DNA from: Kiloniellaceae bacterium
GTDB taxonomy: Bacteria; Pseudomonadota; Alphaproteobacteria; Kiloniellales; Kiloniellaceae
DNA length: 25,613 nucleotides
Direction of reading: 5' to 3'
Assembly: GCA_021776195.1 (NCBI GenBank)
Contig: JAJFGK010000036.1
Coordinates: forward strand, 1 to 25,613
In this document: positions 1 through 9,400 of the stretch, piece after piece
Layout of the letters: every line of letters starts with the position of its first letter
How positions within the stretch are numbered: the first letter of the stretch is position 1
Notes under the pieces: model-generated
What the model was told of the DNA's origin: nothing
Seen by the model: only the letters and a program-made list of their open reading frames with translations
Database searches by the model: none
Program-made: the position numbers and the translations under genes

Positions 1-410
1 CCTGCAAGGCACCGGATGATGGACGCCGGCCCCCGGGGGAACCCTGGAACCGGACGCCGAAAAGAACCAGGACCGCAGGCAGAAATTCAATCAAAGGGCT
101 CAAATCGAGCTTGACGCAGCAGCTTTATGTAAAGAACCAATGAGCGTGAATAGGAACCCATCCTATGGGTTCCTATTCACGCTCATTGGTATAAGTCGTT
201 GTTGAACCAATGCGGTAGCCAGCATCGGCGATCCTTGAACATCTGCCAAGCGATGCCAAGTTCGTCCTGCCGCTGTCGCGATCTCGATAGCCGGGCGGGC
301 CTCCCCCGGCCCTGGCCGGACTGTTCCCTTTTTAACTGGAATATCGTTGCCGAACCGGCTAAAGACAAATTTGCAGCACTCCTCTTATCGGTACAGGGAC
401 GTCGGACACC
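1..410. other. Intergenic region before the aminotransferase
   Basis: No coding frame here looks real: the short frames have low-complexity Arg/Ser-rich translations and no ribosome site. The stretch is more AT-rich than the genes to its right. Its one striking element is a perfect inverted repeat at 136-190, listed separately. The motif GAACCAATG occurs at 134-142 and again at 204-212. Any promoter of the aminotransferase should lie between about 190 and 400, but I see no convincing -35/-10 pair. The first 130 bases could be the tail or downstream flank of a gene outside the window. Confidence 0.6.
136..190. repeat. Perfect 25-bp inverted repeat (long hairpin)
   Basis: The arms 136-160 and 166-190 are exact reverse complements over 25 bases, separated by five bases (TCCTA). 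The outer T and A of that spacer can also pair, giving 26 bp and a three-base loop. The arm begins ACCAATGAGCG. No T-run follows on the plus strand. On the minus strand the hairpin is followed by TTCTTTACAT, which is only weakly terminator-like. The stem is longer and more perfect than usual for an intrinsic terminator. A small mobile-element remnant or a protein or recombination site is possible. Confidence 0.9.
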
Positions 411-1622
411 ATGACGGTCACGCGCGGTCACCGCTTTTTGCAAACCCCAGGACCAACCCCGGTGCCGGAGCGCATCATGAATGCCATGAACCGGCAGCCG
501 ATTGATTATTCGGGGCCTGAATTCATGAAGATCGCGACGGGGTGTCTCGACGATTTGCCCCAGCTCTTTCGCACCGAAAGCCCGGTTTTCGTCTATTCGG
601 CCAACGGGCACGGCGCTTGGGAAGCCGCGCTCTGCAATACGCTTTCCCCCGGCGACAAGGTGCTGGGGCCGGAATGTGGGGTCTTCGCTCTGAGTTGGGC
701 CGAGATGGCCGAAGCCCTGGGCGCCGAGGTCGAGATCGTGCCCGGCGATTGGCGACATGCCTTCGATTTGGAACTGGTTCGCGAGCGCCTGGCGGCCGAT
801 AGCAGCCACGCGATCAAGGCCGTCCTGGCGGTCCATACCGATACCGCCAGCGGCGTGACCAGCGACATCCCGGGCCTGCGCCGCGTGCTGGACGAGCTGG
901 GACACCCGGCGCTGTTGATGGTCGATACCATCGCCTCGCTGACCACGACCGACTACCGGATGGACGATTGGGGCGTGGACGTGACGGTGGCCGCTTGTCA
1001 GAAAGGCCTGATGATGCCCCCCGGCCTGTCTTTCACCGCGGTCGGTCCGCGTGGACTGGAGGCAAGCCAGGTGGCGACAACGCCGCGTCGCTATTGGGAT
1101 TGGCGTCTGCGCTATGACACCGACCATTTCTACAAGCGCTTCTGCGGCACCGCCGCCGAACTATTGATCTTCGGCCTGCGCGAAGCCATCGATCTGATCA
1201 TGGAAGAGGGGCTGGACGCCTGCGCCCGCCGCCATGCCCGCCTGGCCGCCGCCGTCCATCGGGCGGTCGAGGTCTGGGGCCGGGCAGGCGCGCTTGAGCT
1301 CAACGCCCTGGTCCCGGGAGACCGCGCCAACGCCGTGACGACGGTTCGTGTCGCCGATGACGTCGATGCCCATGGCATCCGTCGCCTCTGCCGCGATCGC
1401 TACGATGTCGCCCTGGGCGGTGGACTGGGCAAGATGGACGGCCGCGCTTTTCGGATCGGGCACATGGGCTGGGTCAACGAAGCGACGCTTCTCGGAGCCC
1501 TGGGCACCGTGGAGTTGAGCCTCAAGGTGCTTGGCGTGCCCCACGAGAGCGGTGGCGTCGAGGCGGCGGTGGCTTCATTGTCGGCAAGCGAGAACGAGAC
1601 CCGGCAGCTCGCCGCCGAGTAA
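411..1622 (+). CDS. Class V aminotransferase, alanine/serine-glyoxylate type
   Basis: This 403-residue protein is a fold-type I PLP aminotransferase of the alanine-glyoxylate/serine-glyoxylate family, whose members move an amino group from Ala or Ser to glyoxylate in the cytoplasm. It opens with the family's substrate-loop signature TPGPTPVPERI (residues 12-22). The PLP site is visible as D172 in MVDTIAS and the Schiff-base lysine K198 in ACQKGL. R348 in FRIGHMG is placed to bind the substrate carboxylate. Length is normal. The ATG at 411 has AGGGA about 11 bases upstream, and the conserved N-terminal motif supports this start. It converges on the next gene with only three bases between stop codons and no terminator between them. 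Its exact donor and acceptor cannot be told from sequence. The neighbouring binding protein may or may not be related. Confidence 0.9.
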   Translation: MTVTRGHRFLQTPGPTPVPERIMNAMNRQPIDYSGPEFMKIATGCLDDLPQLFRTESPVFVYSANGHGAWEAALCNTLSPGDKVLGPECGVFALSWAEMAEALGAEVEIVPGDWRHAFDLELVRERLAADSSHAIKAVLAVHTDTASGVTSDIPGLRRVLDELGHPALLMVDTIASLTTTDYRMDDWGVDVTVAACQKGLMMPPGLSFTAVGPRGLEASQVATTPRRYWDWRLRYDTDHFYKRFCGTAAELLIFGLREAIDLIMEEGLDACARRHARLAAAVHRAVEVWGRAGALELNALVPGDRANAVTTVRVADDVDAHGIRRLCRDRYDVALGGGLGKMDGRAFRIGHMGWVNEATLLGALGTVELSLKVLGVPHESGGVEAAVASLSASENETRQLAAE

Positions 1623-1625
1623 CCC

Positions 1626-3257
1626 TCAGCCCAGCCAGATCTCCTCGCCGAAGATGTAAGAGGTGGGGTGCATGGAAAAGCCCTGCACGGAACTCTTGGC
1701 GACCGCGAAGACCGACCGCCAGAGCGGCTGTACGATCGGGCCGTCTTCTTGCAGGATCGTCTCAAGCTCCATCATGATCGCCTTGCGGTCATCGATGTTC
1801 AGCGTGCCCTCGGCGTCGGTCAGGCGGGCGTCGAAGTCCGCGTTCGAGTAGTGCGACTCGTTCCAGGGCACATCGCTGCGATAGGCCAGACTCAAGACCA
1901 TGAAGCCCAGGGGGCGATGGGTCCAGGCGGTGAAGCCGAAGGGCACCTTGTCCCACCGATCCCAGAACTGCGATGACGGCAGGAGTTCGATCTCGACCTC
2001 GATATCGGCGTCCTTCCACATCTCGACCATGGCCTGGACCGCGGCGAGTTCCCAGGGCGGGTCCTTCTTGCAGACGATTGTCGTCTTCAGGCCGCTGGCG
2101 CCGGCATCTGCCAGCAGCGTTTTGGCCTTGGCCAGGTCGCGACGGAAGGGCGCCAGCGGGTAATAGTCGGGATGGATCGGGCAGACGTGATGATGCTCGG
2201 CCGGCCGGCCGATGCCGCGATGGGCGATGTCGAGGACGCGATCCGGGTCGATGGCAAGCCGCAGGGCCTGGCGCACGCGCGGGTCGGCAAACTCGGGCAG
2301 GTCGACCTGCACCCGGGCGACCGCGGTTTGCGCGGTTTCGGCCGAGTGGATCCGCACATCGGGGATGACCTTCAGGATATCGATCTGACTGATATCGCCC
2401 TCGTCGATGGCATCGACCTGGCCCGATGCCAGGGCGCCGATGGCGGCGGAGGGATCGTCGCCCATGTCGACAAAGGTGATCTGCTGCAAGAAGGGGCCCT
2501 CGCCCCAATAGTCGTCGCGCGCCTGCAAGATCGACTTGATGCCGACCTCGTGTTCGATCAGCTCGAAGGCGCCCGTGCCGTTGGATCCCGGTCCGAACTT
2601 GAAGCCTTCCGCGGGGTCCAGGATGAGCAGGGGATAGTGAAAGAGGTGCTCGGGTACCGCGACCTGGGGAACCCTGAGATTCAATCGCAGGCGATGGTCG
2701 CCCAGAACTTGGATCGCCTTGCGCGACCACAAGGCGCCTCCGGTGTCGTCCATCATGTAGCCCTTCATGAGGCCGAGGACCGATGATCCGTTTTCCGGGG
2801 TCAGGGCATGGCGCAGGTTGGCGGCGACATCTTCCGCCGTGAAGGCCCGTCCCGAATGCCATTTGACCTCGTCGCGGAGCGTCAAGGTCCAGGTCTTCAA
2901 GTCATCGCTGGCTTCCCAGCTCTTGACCAGATAGGGCCGCGTGACGTTGTCGTGTCCGGTCCGCGTCAGGTACTCGCAGACCTGACGGGCCACATTGGAA
3001 TCGCGCACCCAGGAAAAGGTGTGGGGGTTGCTGACATCCTGGACGCGCATCGCCATCTTGAGGGTGCCGCCGTTCGGCTGCGCCCTGGCCGCGGGGATCG
3101 GGGCCTCGCCGGTGACCTGGCCGACGAAACCATAGGCGGCAGCCGAGGAAAGGCCCAACAAGGTCGCGTAGCGCAAAAACTCGCGGCGCGCGATTCGGCC
3201 ATCGATGAGCTGTTCTTTCAGCGTGGCGATGTGACGATGAGCCCGCGCCTCGGACAT
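1626..3257 (-). CDS. ABC-type solute-binding protein, family 5 (SBP_bac_5), Tat-exported
   Basis: This 543-residue periplasmic binding protein belongs to the oligopeptide/dipeptide/nickel (DppA/OppA, family 5) class, which captures substrate for an ABC importer. The start at 3257 is chosen because GGAG lies seven bases upstream; the frame is open further, to 3323, but that part looks non-coding. The N terminus carries a twin-arginine signal, RREFLRY at residues 24-30, then a hydrophobic stretch and a likely cut after ARA (residues 57-59). Family features follow: a WTLTLRDEVKWHSGRAFTAE-type segment, then a C-terminal lobe with the expected spread of aromatic residues. No permease or ATPase lies beside it, so it must work with a transporter encoded elsewhere or as a loose binding protein. 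It is convergent with the aminotransferase. Substrate is unknown; peptides or amine-containing compounds are guesses. Confidence 0.9.
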   Translation of the reverse strand: MSEARAHRHIATLKEQLIDGRIARREFLRYATLLGLSSAAAYGFVGQVTGEAPIPAARAQPNGGTLKMAMRVQDVSNPHTFSWVRDSNVARQVCEYLTRTGHDNVTRPYLVKSWEASDDLKTWTLTLRDEVKWHSGRAFTAEDVAANLRHALTPENGSSVLGLMKGYMMDDTGGALWSRKAIQVLGDHRLRLNLRVPQVAVPEHLFHYPLLILDPAEGFKFGPGSNGTGAFELIEHEVGIKSILQARDDYWGEGPFLQQITFVDMGDDPSAAIGALASGQVDAIDEGDISQIDILKVIPDVRIHSAETAQTAVARVQVDLPEFADPRVRQALRLAIDPDRVLDIAHRGIGRPAEHHHVCPIHPDYYPLAPFRRDLAKAKTLLADAGASGLKTTIVCKKDPPWELAAVQAMVEMWKDADIEVEIELLPSSQFWDRWDKVPFGFTAWTHRPLGFMVLSLAYRSDVPWNESHYSNADFDARLTDAEGTLNIDDRKAIMMELETILQEDGPIVQPLWRSVFAVAKSSVQGFSMHPTSYIFGEEIWLG

Positions 3258-3775
3258 TCGGACTTCTCCGTTCCTCAGTGTGCGGCCAGACAGTCGCTGG
3301 CAAGGAGACCGCAGAGTCGCCAAGGGCGCCGGAACGATCGAGTCATAGCTGCGTGTGGGAGCAATTCAACACTGAGAATGTGACCAGGATGAGGCAGAAC
3401 CTGCCGTCCGACGGCGTCGGCGACTGGCCGGAATCCGACATTCGCTCCCATTACACGCAATGACTTGAAAGAAACTCAGCGAAAACATGAAACGATCGGT
3501 TAATTCAGGGAGGTTTTTGGGAATATTTGCGCGACGGTTCGCTCCGACCTCCCGGTCGTGCCCCTTCGTGGGGCTCAAAGATTTGATTTCACGGACAGAT
3601 TCGGCCCACCTGAGGCCCCGCCGCGGGGTCATCGGGCGGTTTCCGGGGGGGGGCGATATTGCTGGGTCCTTTAAGCATCACTTAACGACCCAGAGGCATA
3701 ATCCTGGATGCTTAAGCACACCGCCCGGTTCGCTTTTGGTGGAACCCTAACGGCAAGTGATGGACGACCCTGACC
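3258..3775. other. Long divergent intergenic region with hairpins and a CtrA box
   Basis: This 518-base gap separates the leftward binding-protein gene from the rightward DUF2336 gene. I see no convincing gene in it. It holds GC-rich hairpins at 3560-3574 (GCCCC/GGGGC) and 3614-3630 (GGCCCCG/CGGGGTC), a run of nine G at 3645-3653, and the CtrA-type promoter region at 3662-3718 described separately. The promoter of the binding-protein gene should lie in the left third, but I cannot place its hexamers. Confidence 0.6.
3671..3702 (+). promoter_or_regulatory. CtrA box and candidate promoter of the DUF2336 gene
   Basis: TTAAGCATCACTTAAC at 3671-3686 matches the alphaproteobacterial CtrA consensus TTAA-N7-TTAAC exactly. 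CATAAT at 3697-3702 matches the -10 hexamer at five of six positions. That puts transcription start near 3709 and centres the box near -30, the usual place for CtrA activation. The box sits inside a hairpin-capable repeat (CTGGGTC 3662-3668, GACCCAG 3687-3693). A 10-base palindrome, TGCTTAAGCA (3709-3718), lies at the predicted start. Confidence 0.6.
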
Positions 3776-4906
3776 ATGGAAAAGAAGAAAACCACCCTGA
3801 CGCAAGACGATGTCGCCAAGCTGATGGCGGATCCCTCCACCGCGGTTCGTAGCGAAACGGCAAGCAAGCTCGCCGCGCAGTACGAGGAAGTCTGCGCCGA
3901 AATGTCGGACAGTGAGCGGCAAATCGCCGAGGAGATTTTTCGGGTCTTTGCCCAAGACGCCGAGGTCATGGTTCGCGAGGCGATGGCGTCCCAGCTGAAG
4001 ACGGCCAAGGACCTGCCCCACGACGTCGCGATGGCATTGGCCGCGGATGTCGACTCGGTCTCGCTGCCGATGATCAAATTCTCCGAGGTTTTGAGCGAAG
4101 AGGACTTGCTGAAGATCGTCAAAAGCGAGAGTGCGGCCAAGCAGACAGCCGTCGCCCAGCGCGACAAGGTCTCCGGTACAATCGCCTCCGCATTGATCGA
4201 TACCGGCAACGAGTCCGCCGTGGCTCGGCTCGTCGCAAACGAAGGCGCGGAGTTGGCCGAGAGCCACTACGACCGGGTCCTGGACGAGTACAGCAGCAGC
4301 GAGTCGGTTGCCGATTCACTGGCGCGCCGCCCCTCGCTTCCAACCAAGGTGTCGGAGAAACTGGTGAGCGCGCTGAGCGCCAAGCTGGAAGACTTTTTGG
4401 TCAACAAGCACGATCTCTCCCCCGACGTCGCCAGCAACCTGGTCCTGCAGACCCGCGAGCGGGTGACGGCGAGCTTGAAAGAAAACGGCTCGGCCGATGA
4501 CGAACTGGAGGAGATGGTCTATCAGCTTCAAGTCAACGGCAAGCTCACGGGATCCCTGATCCTGCGCTCGCTCTGCGTCGGCGATATGGCTTTCTTCGAG
4601 GCGGCCATGGCCCGCCTGGCCAAGGTTCCGCTGCGCAACGCGCGTATCTTGATCCACGATCAAGGCAAGCTCGGCATGGAATCGCTCTACAGCCGGGCCG
4701 GTCTCGACGAGCGCCTTTTCCCGGCCTATCGGGCCGGCATCAAGCTGATCGAGGAGACCGACTACGACTGCGGTGCGCAAGATCGCGAGCGCTTCGTCCA
4801 AAAACTGATCGAGCGTCTCTTGACCCAGTTCGACGAGCCCGGCTGTGAAGTCGAGCCCGAGGAGGTTCAGTTCCTGATGGCCAAGCTGGAGAACATTGCC
4901 GCCTGA
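3776..4906 (+). CDS. DUF2336 domain protein
   Basis: This 376-residue cytoplasmic protein shows the DUF2336 layout common in alphaproteobacteria: an all-helical N-terminal half made of HEAT-like repeats (for example MADPSTAVRSETASKLAAQY near residues 17-36 and SLARRPSLPTKVSEKLVSAL near 180-200), and a C-terminal half with LRSLCVGDMAFFEAAMARLA (residues 263-282) and PLRNARILIHDQGKLGMESL. No catalytic motif, signal peptide or membrane segment is visible. Its biochemical role is not established; some relatives are tied to cell-cycle or two-component signalling. The ATG at 3776 has only a weak ribosome site, but the family N terminus fits. It is a single gene, with a CtrA box upstream and a strong terminator downstream, and it converges on a two-component operon, which fits a signalling role without proving it. 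Confidence 0.85.
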   Translation: MEKKKTTLTQDDVAKLMADPSTAVRSETASKLAAQYEEVCAEMSDSERQIAEEIFRVFAQDAEVMVREAMASQLKTAKDLPHDVAMALAADVDSVSLPMIKFSEVLSEEDLLKIVKSESAAKQTAVAQRDKVSGTIASALIDTGNESAVARLVANEGAELAESHYDRVLDEYSSSESVADSLARRPSLPTKVSEKLVSALSAKLEDFLVNKHDLSPDVASNLVLQTRERVTASLKENGSADDELEEMVYQLQVNGKLTGSLILRSLCVGDMAFFEAAMARLAKVPLRNARILIHDQGKLGMESLYSRAGLDERLFPAYRAGIKLIEETDYDCGAQDRERFVQKLIERLLTQFDEPGCEVEPEEVQFLMAKLENIAA

Positions 4907-4936
4907 CCGAACGGATCGATCGGAAGGACCCTTCGA

Positions 4937-4968
4937 AAAGGCCCTCCATTTGGAGGGCCTTTCTCTTT
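4937..4968. terminator. Bidirectional intrinsic terminator
   Basis: An 11-bp perfect stem, AAAGGCCCTCC (4937-4947) and GGAGGGCCTTT (4952-4962), with an ATTT loop, is followed by T-rich sequence on the plus strand and preceded by A-rich sequence that serves the minus strand. It sits between the convergent DUF2336 gene and the signalling operon, so it probably ends both. Confidence 0.9.
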
Positions 4969-4983
4969 TCGTCAGTTCGATTA

Positions 4984-6045
4984 TCAGGCCCCGATACGGC
5001 CCAAGACGGTGAAGGCCTGAACCGGTTCCTTTAAATTCTTCAGATTATGCTCGCCGGCGCTTTCGGTGGCGTAGGCGCCTTGAAGCCGCTCCGCCGTCTT
5101 CGCCCCAACCAGAATATTGTTGTCGGCGGCGATTCCTGCCAGGCGCGCGGCGAGATTGATGACCGGCCCGGTCGCACTAAAGATCCAGCGCGACCCCTTG
5201 GCGCCCTCGAGCCGGCTCGAGCCCACCAGTGCGGGCCCGCTGTTCAATCCCATATGAAGACTCAGCGGGTGCGCGCCGATTTCTTGGTTCAGTTGCGTCG
5301 TGACCTCGAAAAGCTGGAGCGCCGCCTCGACCGCGCTGTGACAGTGCGCAATCGGCGTGGGCGCCTGAAAAATCGCCATCATGCCGTCGCCCATGGTTTG
5401 GCTGACATCGCCGCCGCCTGCGTGAATGCGGTCGAGATACCCGGCGAAATATTGCTCGACCAGGGTGTTGACGATATCGGAGTCGATCTCCTCGCAAAGT
5501 CGGGCGTAGCCGCTGATGTCGAGAAAGAGGACCGTCACGTCGGTTTCCTGAAGTCCCAGGTCAGGCGCCTCCGGGTTGGCCGTGACTCGCCGCCTGACCG
5601 TCTCCGGCACGAACTTCTCCAAGTGGTCCTTGATCCTGGTGAGCCGGCCGACCTTGGCATCGATGGCTTGCTTCTGGCGCAGCGCGGTCTTGATGCGAGC
5701 CTGCAACTCGCGCTCGTTGACCGGCTTGGTCAGAAAGTCGTCGGCGCCGGCCTCGATACCTCTGATCCGATCTTCGAAGCCATCCAATGCGGTCATGATG
5801 ATTACCGGGGTGAGCCGGGCATCGTCGTCTTCCTTGAGCCGGCGGCAGGCCTCGAATCCGTCCATGACCGGCATCATGACATCGAGCAGAATCAAATCGG
5901 GCCGGTCTTCGGCGACCCGCTCCAAGGCTCTCGCGCCGTTCTCGGCCGATTGCGTCGCATAGCCCAGGGCCTCGAGTTCCTGTTCCAGGATATCCCGATT
6001 GAAGGGCTCGTCATCGACGATCAGGATTGTGGCCTTCTCGGTCAT
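4984..6045 (-). CDS. Response regulator fused to a class III adenylate/guanylate cyclase
   Basis: This 353-residue cytoplasmic protein has a receiver domain (residues 5-122; acidic pair D11/D12, phospho-acceptor D55, T85, K107), a short linker helix, and a class III nucleotide cyclase domain (about 165-350). Metal-binding aspartates are D176 in LFLDISGY and D220 in TMGDGMMAIF. N297 and R301 in VINLAARL match the transition-state residues. The position normally held by the purine-selecting lysine is Q216, and the usual Asp/Thr position is S290, so base specificity is uncertain. The start at 6045 is fixed by an ATGA overlap with the stop of the preceding receiver gene; the longer open frame reads into that gene. 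As the last of three coupled genes it is the likely output of the relay, converting phosphorylation into cAMP or cGMP. Confidence 0.9.
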   Translation of the reverse strand: MTEKATILIVDDEPFNRDILEQELEALGYATQSAENGARALERVAEDRPDLILLDVMMPVMDGFEACRRLKEDDDARLTPVIIMTALDGFEDRIRGIEAGADDFLTKPVNERELQARIKTALRQKQAIDAKVGRLTRIKDHLEKFVPETVRRRVTANPEAPDLGLQETDVTVLFLDISGYARLCEEIDSDIVNTLVEQYFAGYLDRIHAGGGDVSQTMGDGMMAIFQAPTPIAHCHSAVEAALQLFEVTTQLNQEIGAHPLSLHMGLNSGPALVGSSRLEGAKGSRWIFSATGPVINLAARLAGIAADNNILVGAKTAERLQGAYATESAGEHNLKNLKEPVQAFTVLGRIGA

Positions 6046-6446
6046 GGCTCCGAAGGTCCGTCGTTGCCGGCCCCGGCGGGCGCGGCCCGCCCGAGATAGC
6101 GTTCGATCTTGGCAAAGAGGACGTCCTCGTCGATCGGTTTGGTGATGTAGTCCTCGCATCCAGCGTCCAGGGCGCGCTCGCGGTCGCCGCGCATCGCGTG
6201 CGCCGTGACCGCGATGATCGGGACGTCTCGAAGCTTCTCGTCTTCCTTGAGCCGGCGTGCCGCCTCCCAGCCATCCATCGCCGGCAGGGATAGATCCATG
6301 AGGATCAGATCCGGCCGGTCATGCCTGGCGGCCTCGATACCGCGTTCGCCGTCCTCGGCGGTGATGACGCTGTAGCGTTCTTCCAGAAGCTGGACCAGAA
6401 GGTCCCGATTGAAGGCGACGTCTTCGACCACCAGTATCTTCTTCAC
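6042..6446 (-). CDS. Single-domain response regulator (DivK/CheY-like)
   Basis: This 134-residue cytoplasmic protein is a lone receiver domain. The pocket is complete: E8/D9, phospho-acceptor D51 in LILMDLSLPAMDGW, T81 and K103 in ITKP. The spacing and the ITKPIDEDVL segment resemble DivK-type receivers and the receivers of hybrid kinases. It has no output domain, only a short Ala/Gly-rich tail (residues 121-134). It overlaps the hybrid kinase stop by ATGA at its start and the cyclase start by ATGA at its end, which implies translational coupling of all three. It probably acts as a phosphate shuttle or sink between the kinase and the cyclase regulator, or as an allosteric partner of another kinase. 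Confidence 0.92.
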   Translation of the reverse strand: MKKILVVEDVAFNRDLLVQLLEERYSVITAEDGERGIEAARHDRPDLILMDLSLPAMDGWEAARRLKEDEKLRDVPIIAVTAHAMRGDRERALDAGCEDYITKPIDEDVLFAKIERYLGRAAPAGAGNDGPSEP

Positions 6447-9400
6447 GATGCCACCTCGCTCGCAGCGTTGCTGCGGCAGGCGGCCAGGGCCCGACGGACT
6501 TCAGCGAGAAGCTCTTCGCGGCTGAGGCCTTGCTTGTGAATGATCGCCATGGCGCGAGACCTCAACTGTTCTTCCTCTTCATTGCTCAATGACTTCGCCG
6601 TCAGGACGATCACCGGCAAACGACCGGCGAGCCCCCGTTCTTCAAGCACATCGAGAACGGCAAAGCCATCGAGTCTTGGCATCAGGAGATCGAGCAGGAG
6701 CACATCGGGAAGGCGCTCGTCGATGATCTGAAGGGCGTCCTTGCCATCCAAGGCGGTCTCCAACTCGTAACCATCGTTTTCGAGCAACTGGCCGATCATG
6801 TCGGGAACCAGGGGGTCGTCGTCGGCAACCAGAATGCGGCCGCGCAGCGGCGCGACCTGCCGCAAGGTGTGAAACACGGCATCGTGTTCCAGGGGTTTTA
6901 CCAGGTAGCCGTCGGCGCCGAGGCGGAATCCGCGTTCGCGGTCTTCCAGGATCGATAGCAAGATGACGGGGATATCGCGGGTGGTGGGATCCAGTTTCAG
7001 TTCGCTGAGAACCTGCCAGCCATCCTTGTTCGGCATCAAAATATCCAGCGTGATGGCGAGCGGCCGCAGCCGTCGCGCCATATCCAGTCCCTGGGATCCG
7101 TTGCTGGCGCCGACGACCCGGTAACCCTGGTCGGCGAGATTTTCCCGCAGAAGCTCGATGGTGTTGGGATCGTCGTCGATCGCCAAGAGCAGGTTTTCCG
7201 GCCCGGGATGGGTCAGCACTTGGGACTCGCGGTCACCCATATGGGGTGCGAGTAGGGCGGATTTCTGGTCGAGGGGCAGGGTGACGGTAAAGACGGCGCC
7301 CTGTCCGGGCTCGCTATGAACCGTGATCGTCCCGCCGATCAGTTTCACGAATTCCCGGGTGATGGATAGACCGAGCCCGGTCCCGCCATACTCGCGGGTC
7401 GAGCTGGAGTCGACCTGGTGGAAGGCTTCGAAAATTCGTCCCTGATCCTCGGCGTCGATGCCGATGCCGGTATCCTGGACCGCGATGCAGACCGCGTCTT
7501 CGGCACAGCCAACCCGGATTGTCACCCCGCCCTGTTCCGTGAACTTCACCGCATTGCTGAGCAGGTTCAGAAGAATCTGTTTCAGTTTCTCCGAATCGGT
7601 GACGACCGGCCGCAGGGTCTCGTCAATCTCCTTGGCGACCGAAAGGCGCTTTTGGGCCGCCATCGGTTCAACCGTCTTGACCGCCTCGTCGACCACCGCG
7701 GCGATATCCGCATGGCTGAGCCGCAGCTTGGTCTGGCCAGCCTCGACCTTGGCGAGATCGAGAACCGAGTTGATCAGCGAGAGCAGATGATCGGCGCTGA
7801 TGAGGATTTTTTCCAGGTTCTCGTACTGCTTGTCCGGGAGATCGTCCTTGGATTTGCGCAGGACCAGGCGGGTGAAGCCGATGATCGCGTTCATCGGCGT
7901 GCGCAGTTCATGGCTCATGTTGGCGAGGAACTGGCTCTTTGCCAGGGTCGCGACTTCCGCTTCTTCCTTAGCCCGGCGCAACGCGAGCTCCGCGCTCTTG
8001 CGGTCGGTGATATCGCTGATCGAACCAGCCATGCGGTAGACCCGACCGGTCTCATCGCGCAGGCCCAAGCCGCTGACCGCGACCCAGCGGGGCTCGTCGC
8101 CGGAAGTGAGGAGGCGCATCTCGAAGCTGAGGAACCGGGTGACGCCACGCAGGTGGTCGCGGAATGCCGTCACCATCTGTTCCTGGTCCTCGGGCAGGAT
8201 CTTTTTCCGGAGGTCTTCCGGCAGCATGGTTTCGCCGGCGGAGGTGATGCCGATGATGGCTTTGAACCGTGGCGAGACATGGATCCGTTCGGTCTGGAAG
8301 TCCCAATCCCAAAGGCCGTCGTTGGTGCCCTGCATGGCCAGGGCGTAGCGTTCCTCGCTGGTCTTCAGCGCGGCTTCGGTTTGCACCCGACGGGTGATGT
8401 CGCGCAGGTAGGCGGTAAAGCAGGGCTCGCCCATGATTTCGCCTTCGGTGATCGCCACTTCCACCGGGAAGGTGCTGCCGTTCGCCCGCATCGCCTCCAA
8501 CTCGATGCGGCGGCCGATCACGTCGGAACGCCGCGTCCTCAGATAGCGCTCGACCCCGGCCCGGTGAGCGGCGCGGAAGCGCTCGGGGATAATCAGATCG
8601 ACAAGCTGTTTTCCGAGAACCGCCTCGCGTTTGTAGTTGAAGGTCCGCTCCGCCGCGGGATTGAATTCCAGGATGCGCCCCTCGGCGTCGATGGTGATGA
8701 CACAGTCCAGAGCGCTCTCCAGGATCGAGCGCTTGAGCGCTTCGCTATCCCGAAGCGAAGCCTCGGCTGCCAGTCTGGGTGTGATGTCGCGAAGGTAGGC
8801 TGTGAAGATGAACCTGCCGTCGACCTGGCTGCTGGTGATGGCAATCTCGGCCGGAAAGCTGGTTCCGTCGCGACGCATGGCGGGACGCTCGATGCGCTGG
8901 CCCATCAGCTTGCCCTGTCCCGACTCGAGGAATCGCGCGACACCGGCGTAGTGCGCGGCCCTCTCGCCCTCCGGAATCATCAGTTCCGCCATCGACTGGC
9001 CGAGGACCTCCTCGCGCCGATAGCCGAAGGTCTGTTCGGCGGCATGGTTGAACTCGACGATTTCTCCTGTTTCGTTGATCGAGATGACGCAATCGATGGC
9101 GCTCTCGAGGATCGCCCGCTTCAACGACTCGCTATCGCGCAGCGAGTTCTCGGCCTGCTTGCGCTCGGTGATGTCGCTATAGGCCATCACCAGGCCGCCA
9201 CCCTCGACCGGCTTGCCGACAACCTCCAGGACGGTGCCGTCGGCGCGCGTGCGTTCGTGAAGGAAGGGCTCGCCGCTCTCTGCGACACGCAGCCGGCGCT
9301 GCACAGCCGCCTCGACGTCCTCGTCGCCGAATTCGCCGCGCTCGCTGGTGTAGCGAAGCACATCCTCCCAGGGCTTGCCGAGCTTCAAGCGGTCGCCCGG

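Noticed and set aside
199..414. 71-codon plus-strand frame just before the aminotransferase
   Set aside because: No ribosome site, Cys/Arg/Ser-rich translation, and it overlaps the leader of the real gene.
3645..3653. Run of nine G as a possible phase-variable tract
   Set aside because: It lies outside any gene and upstream of the predicted promoter elements at an untypical distance; slippage effects are only speculative.
3487..3750. 87-codon plus-strand frame in the gap before the DUF2336 gene
   Set aside because: It runs through the CtrA box, a nine-G run and hairpins; no ribosome site and a random-looking translation.
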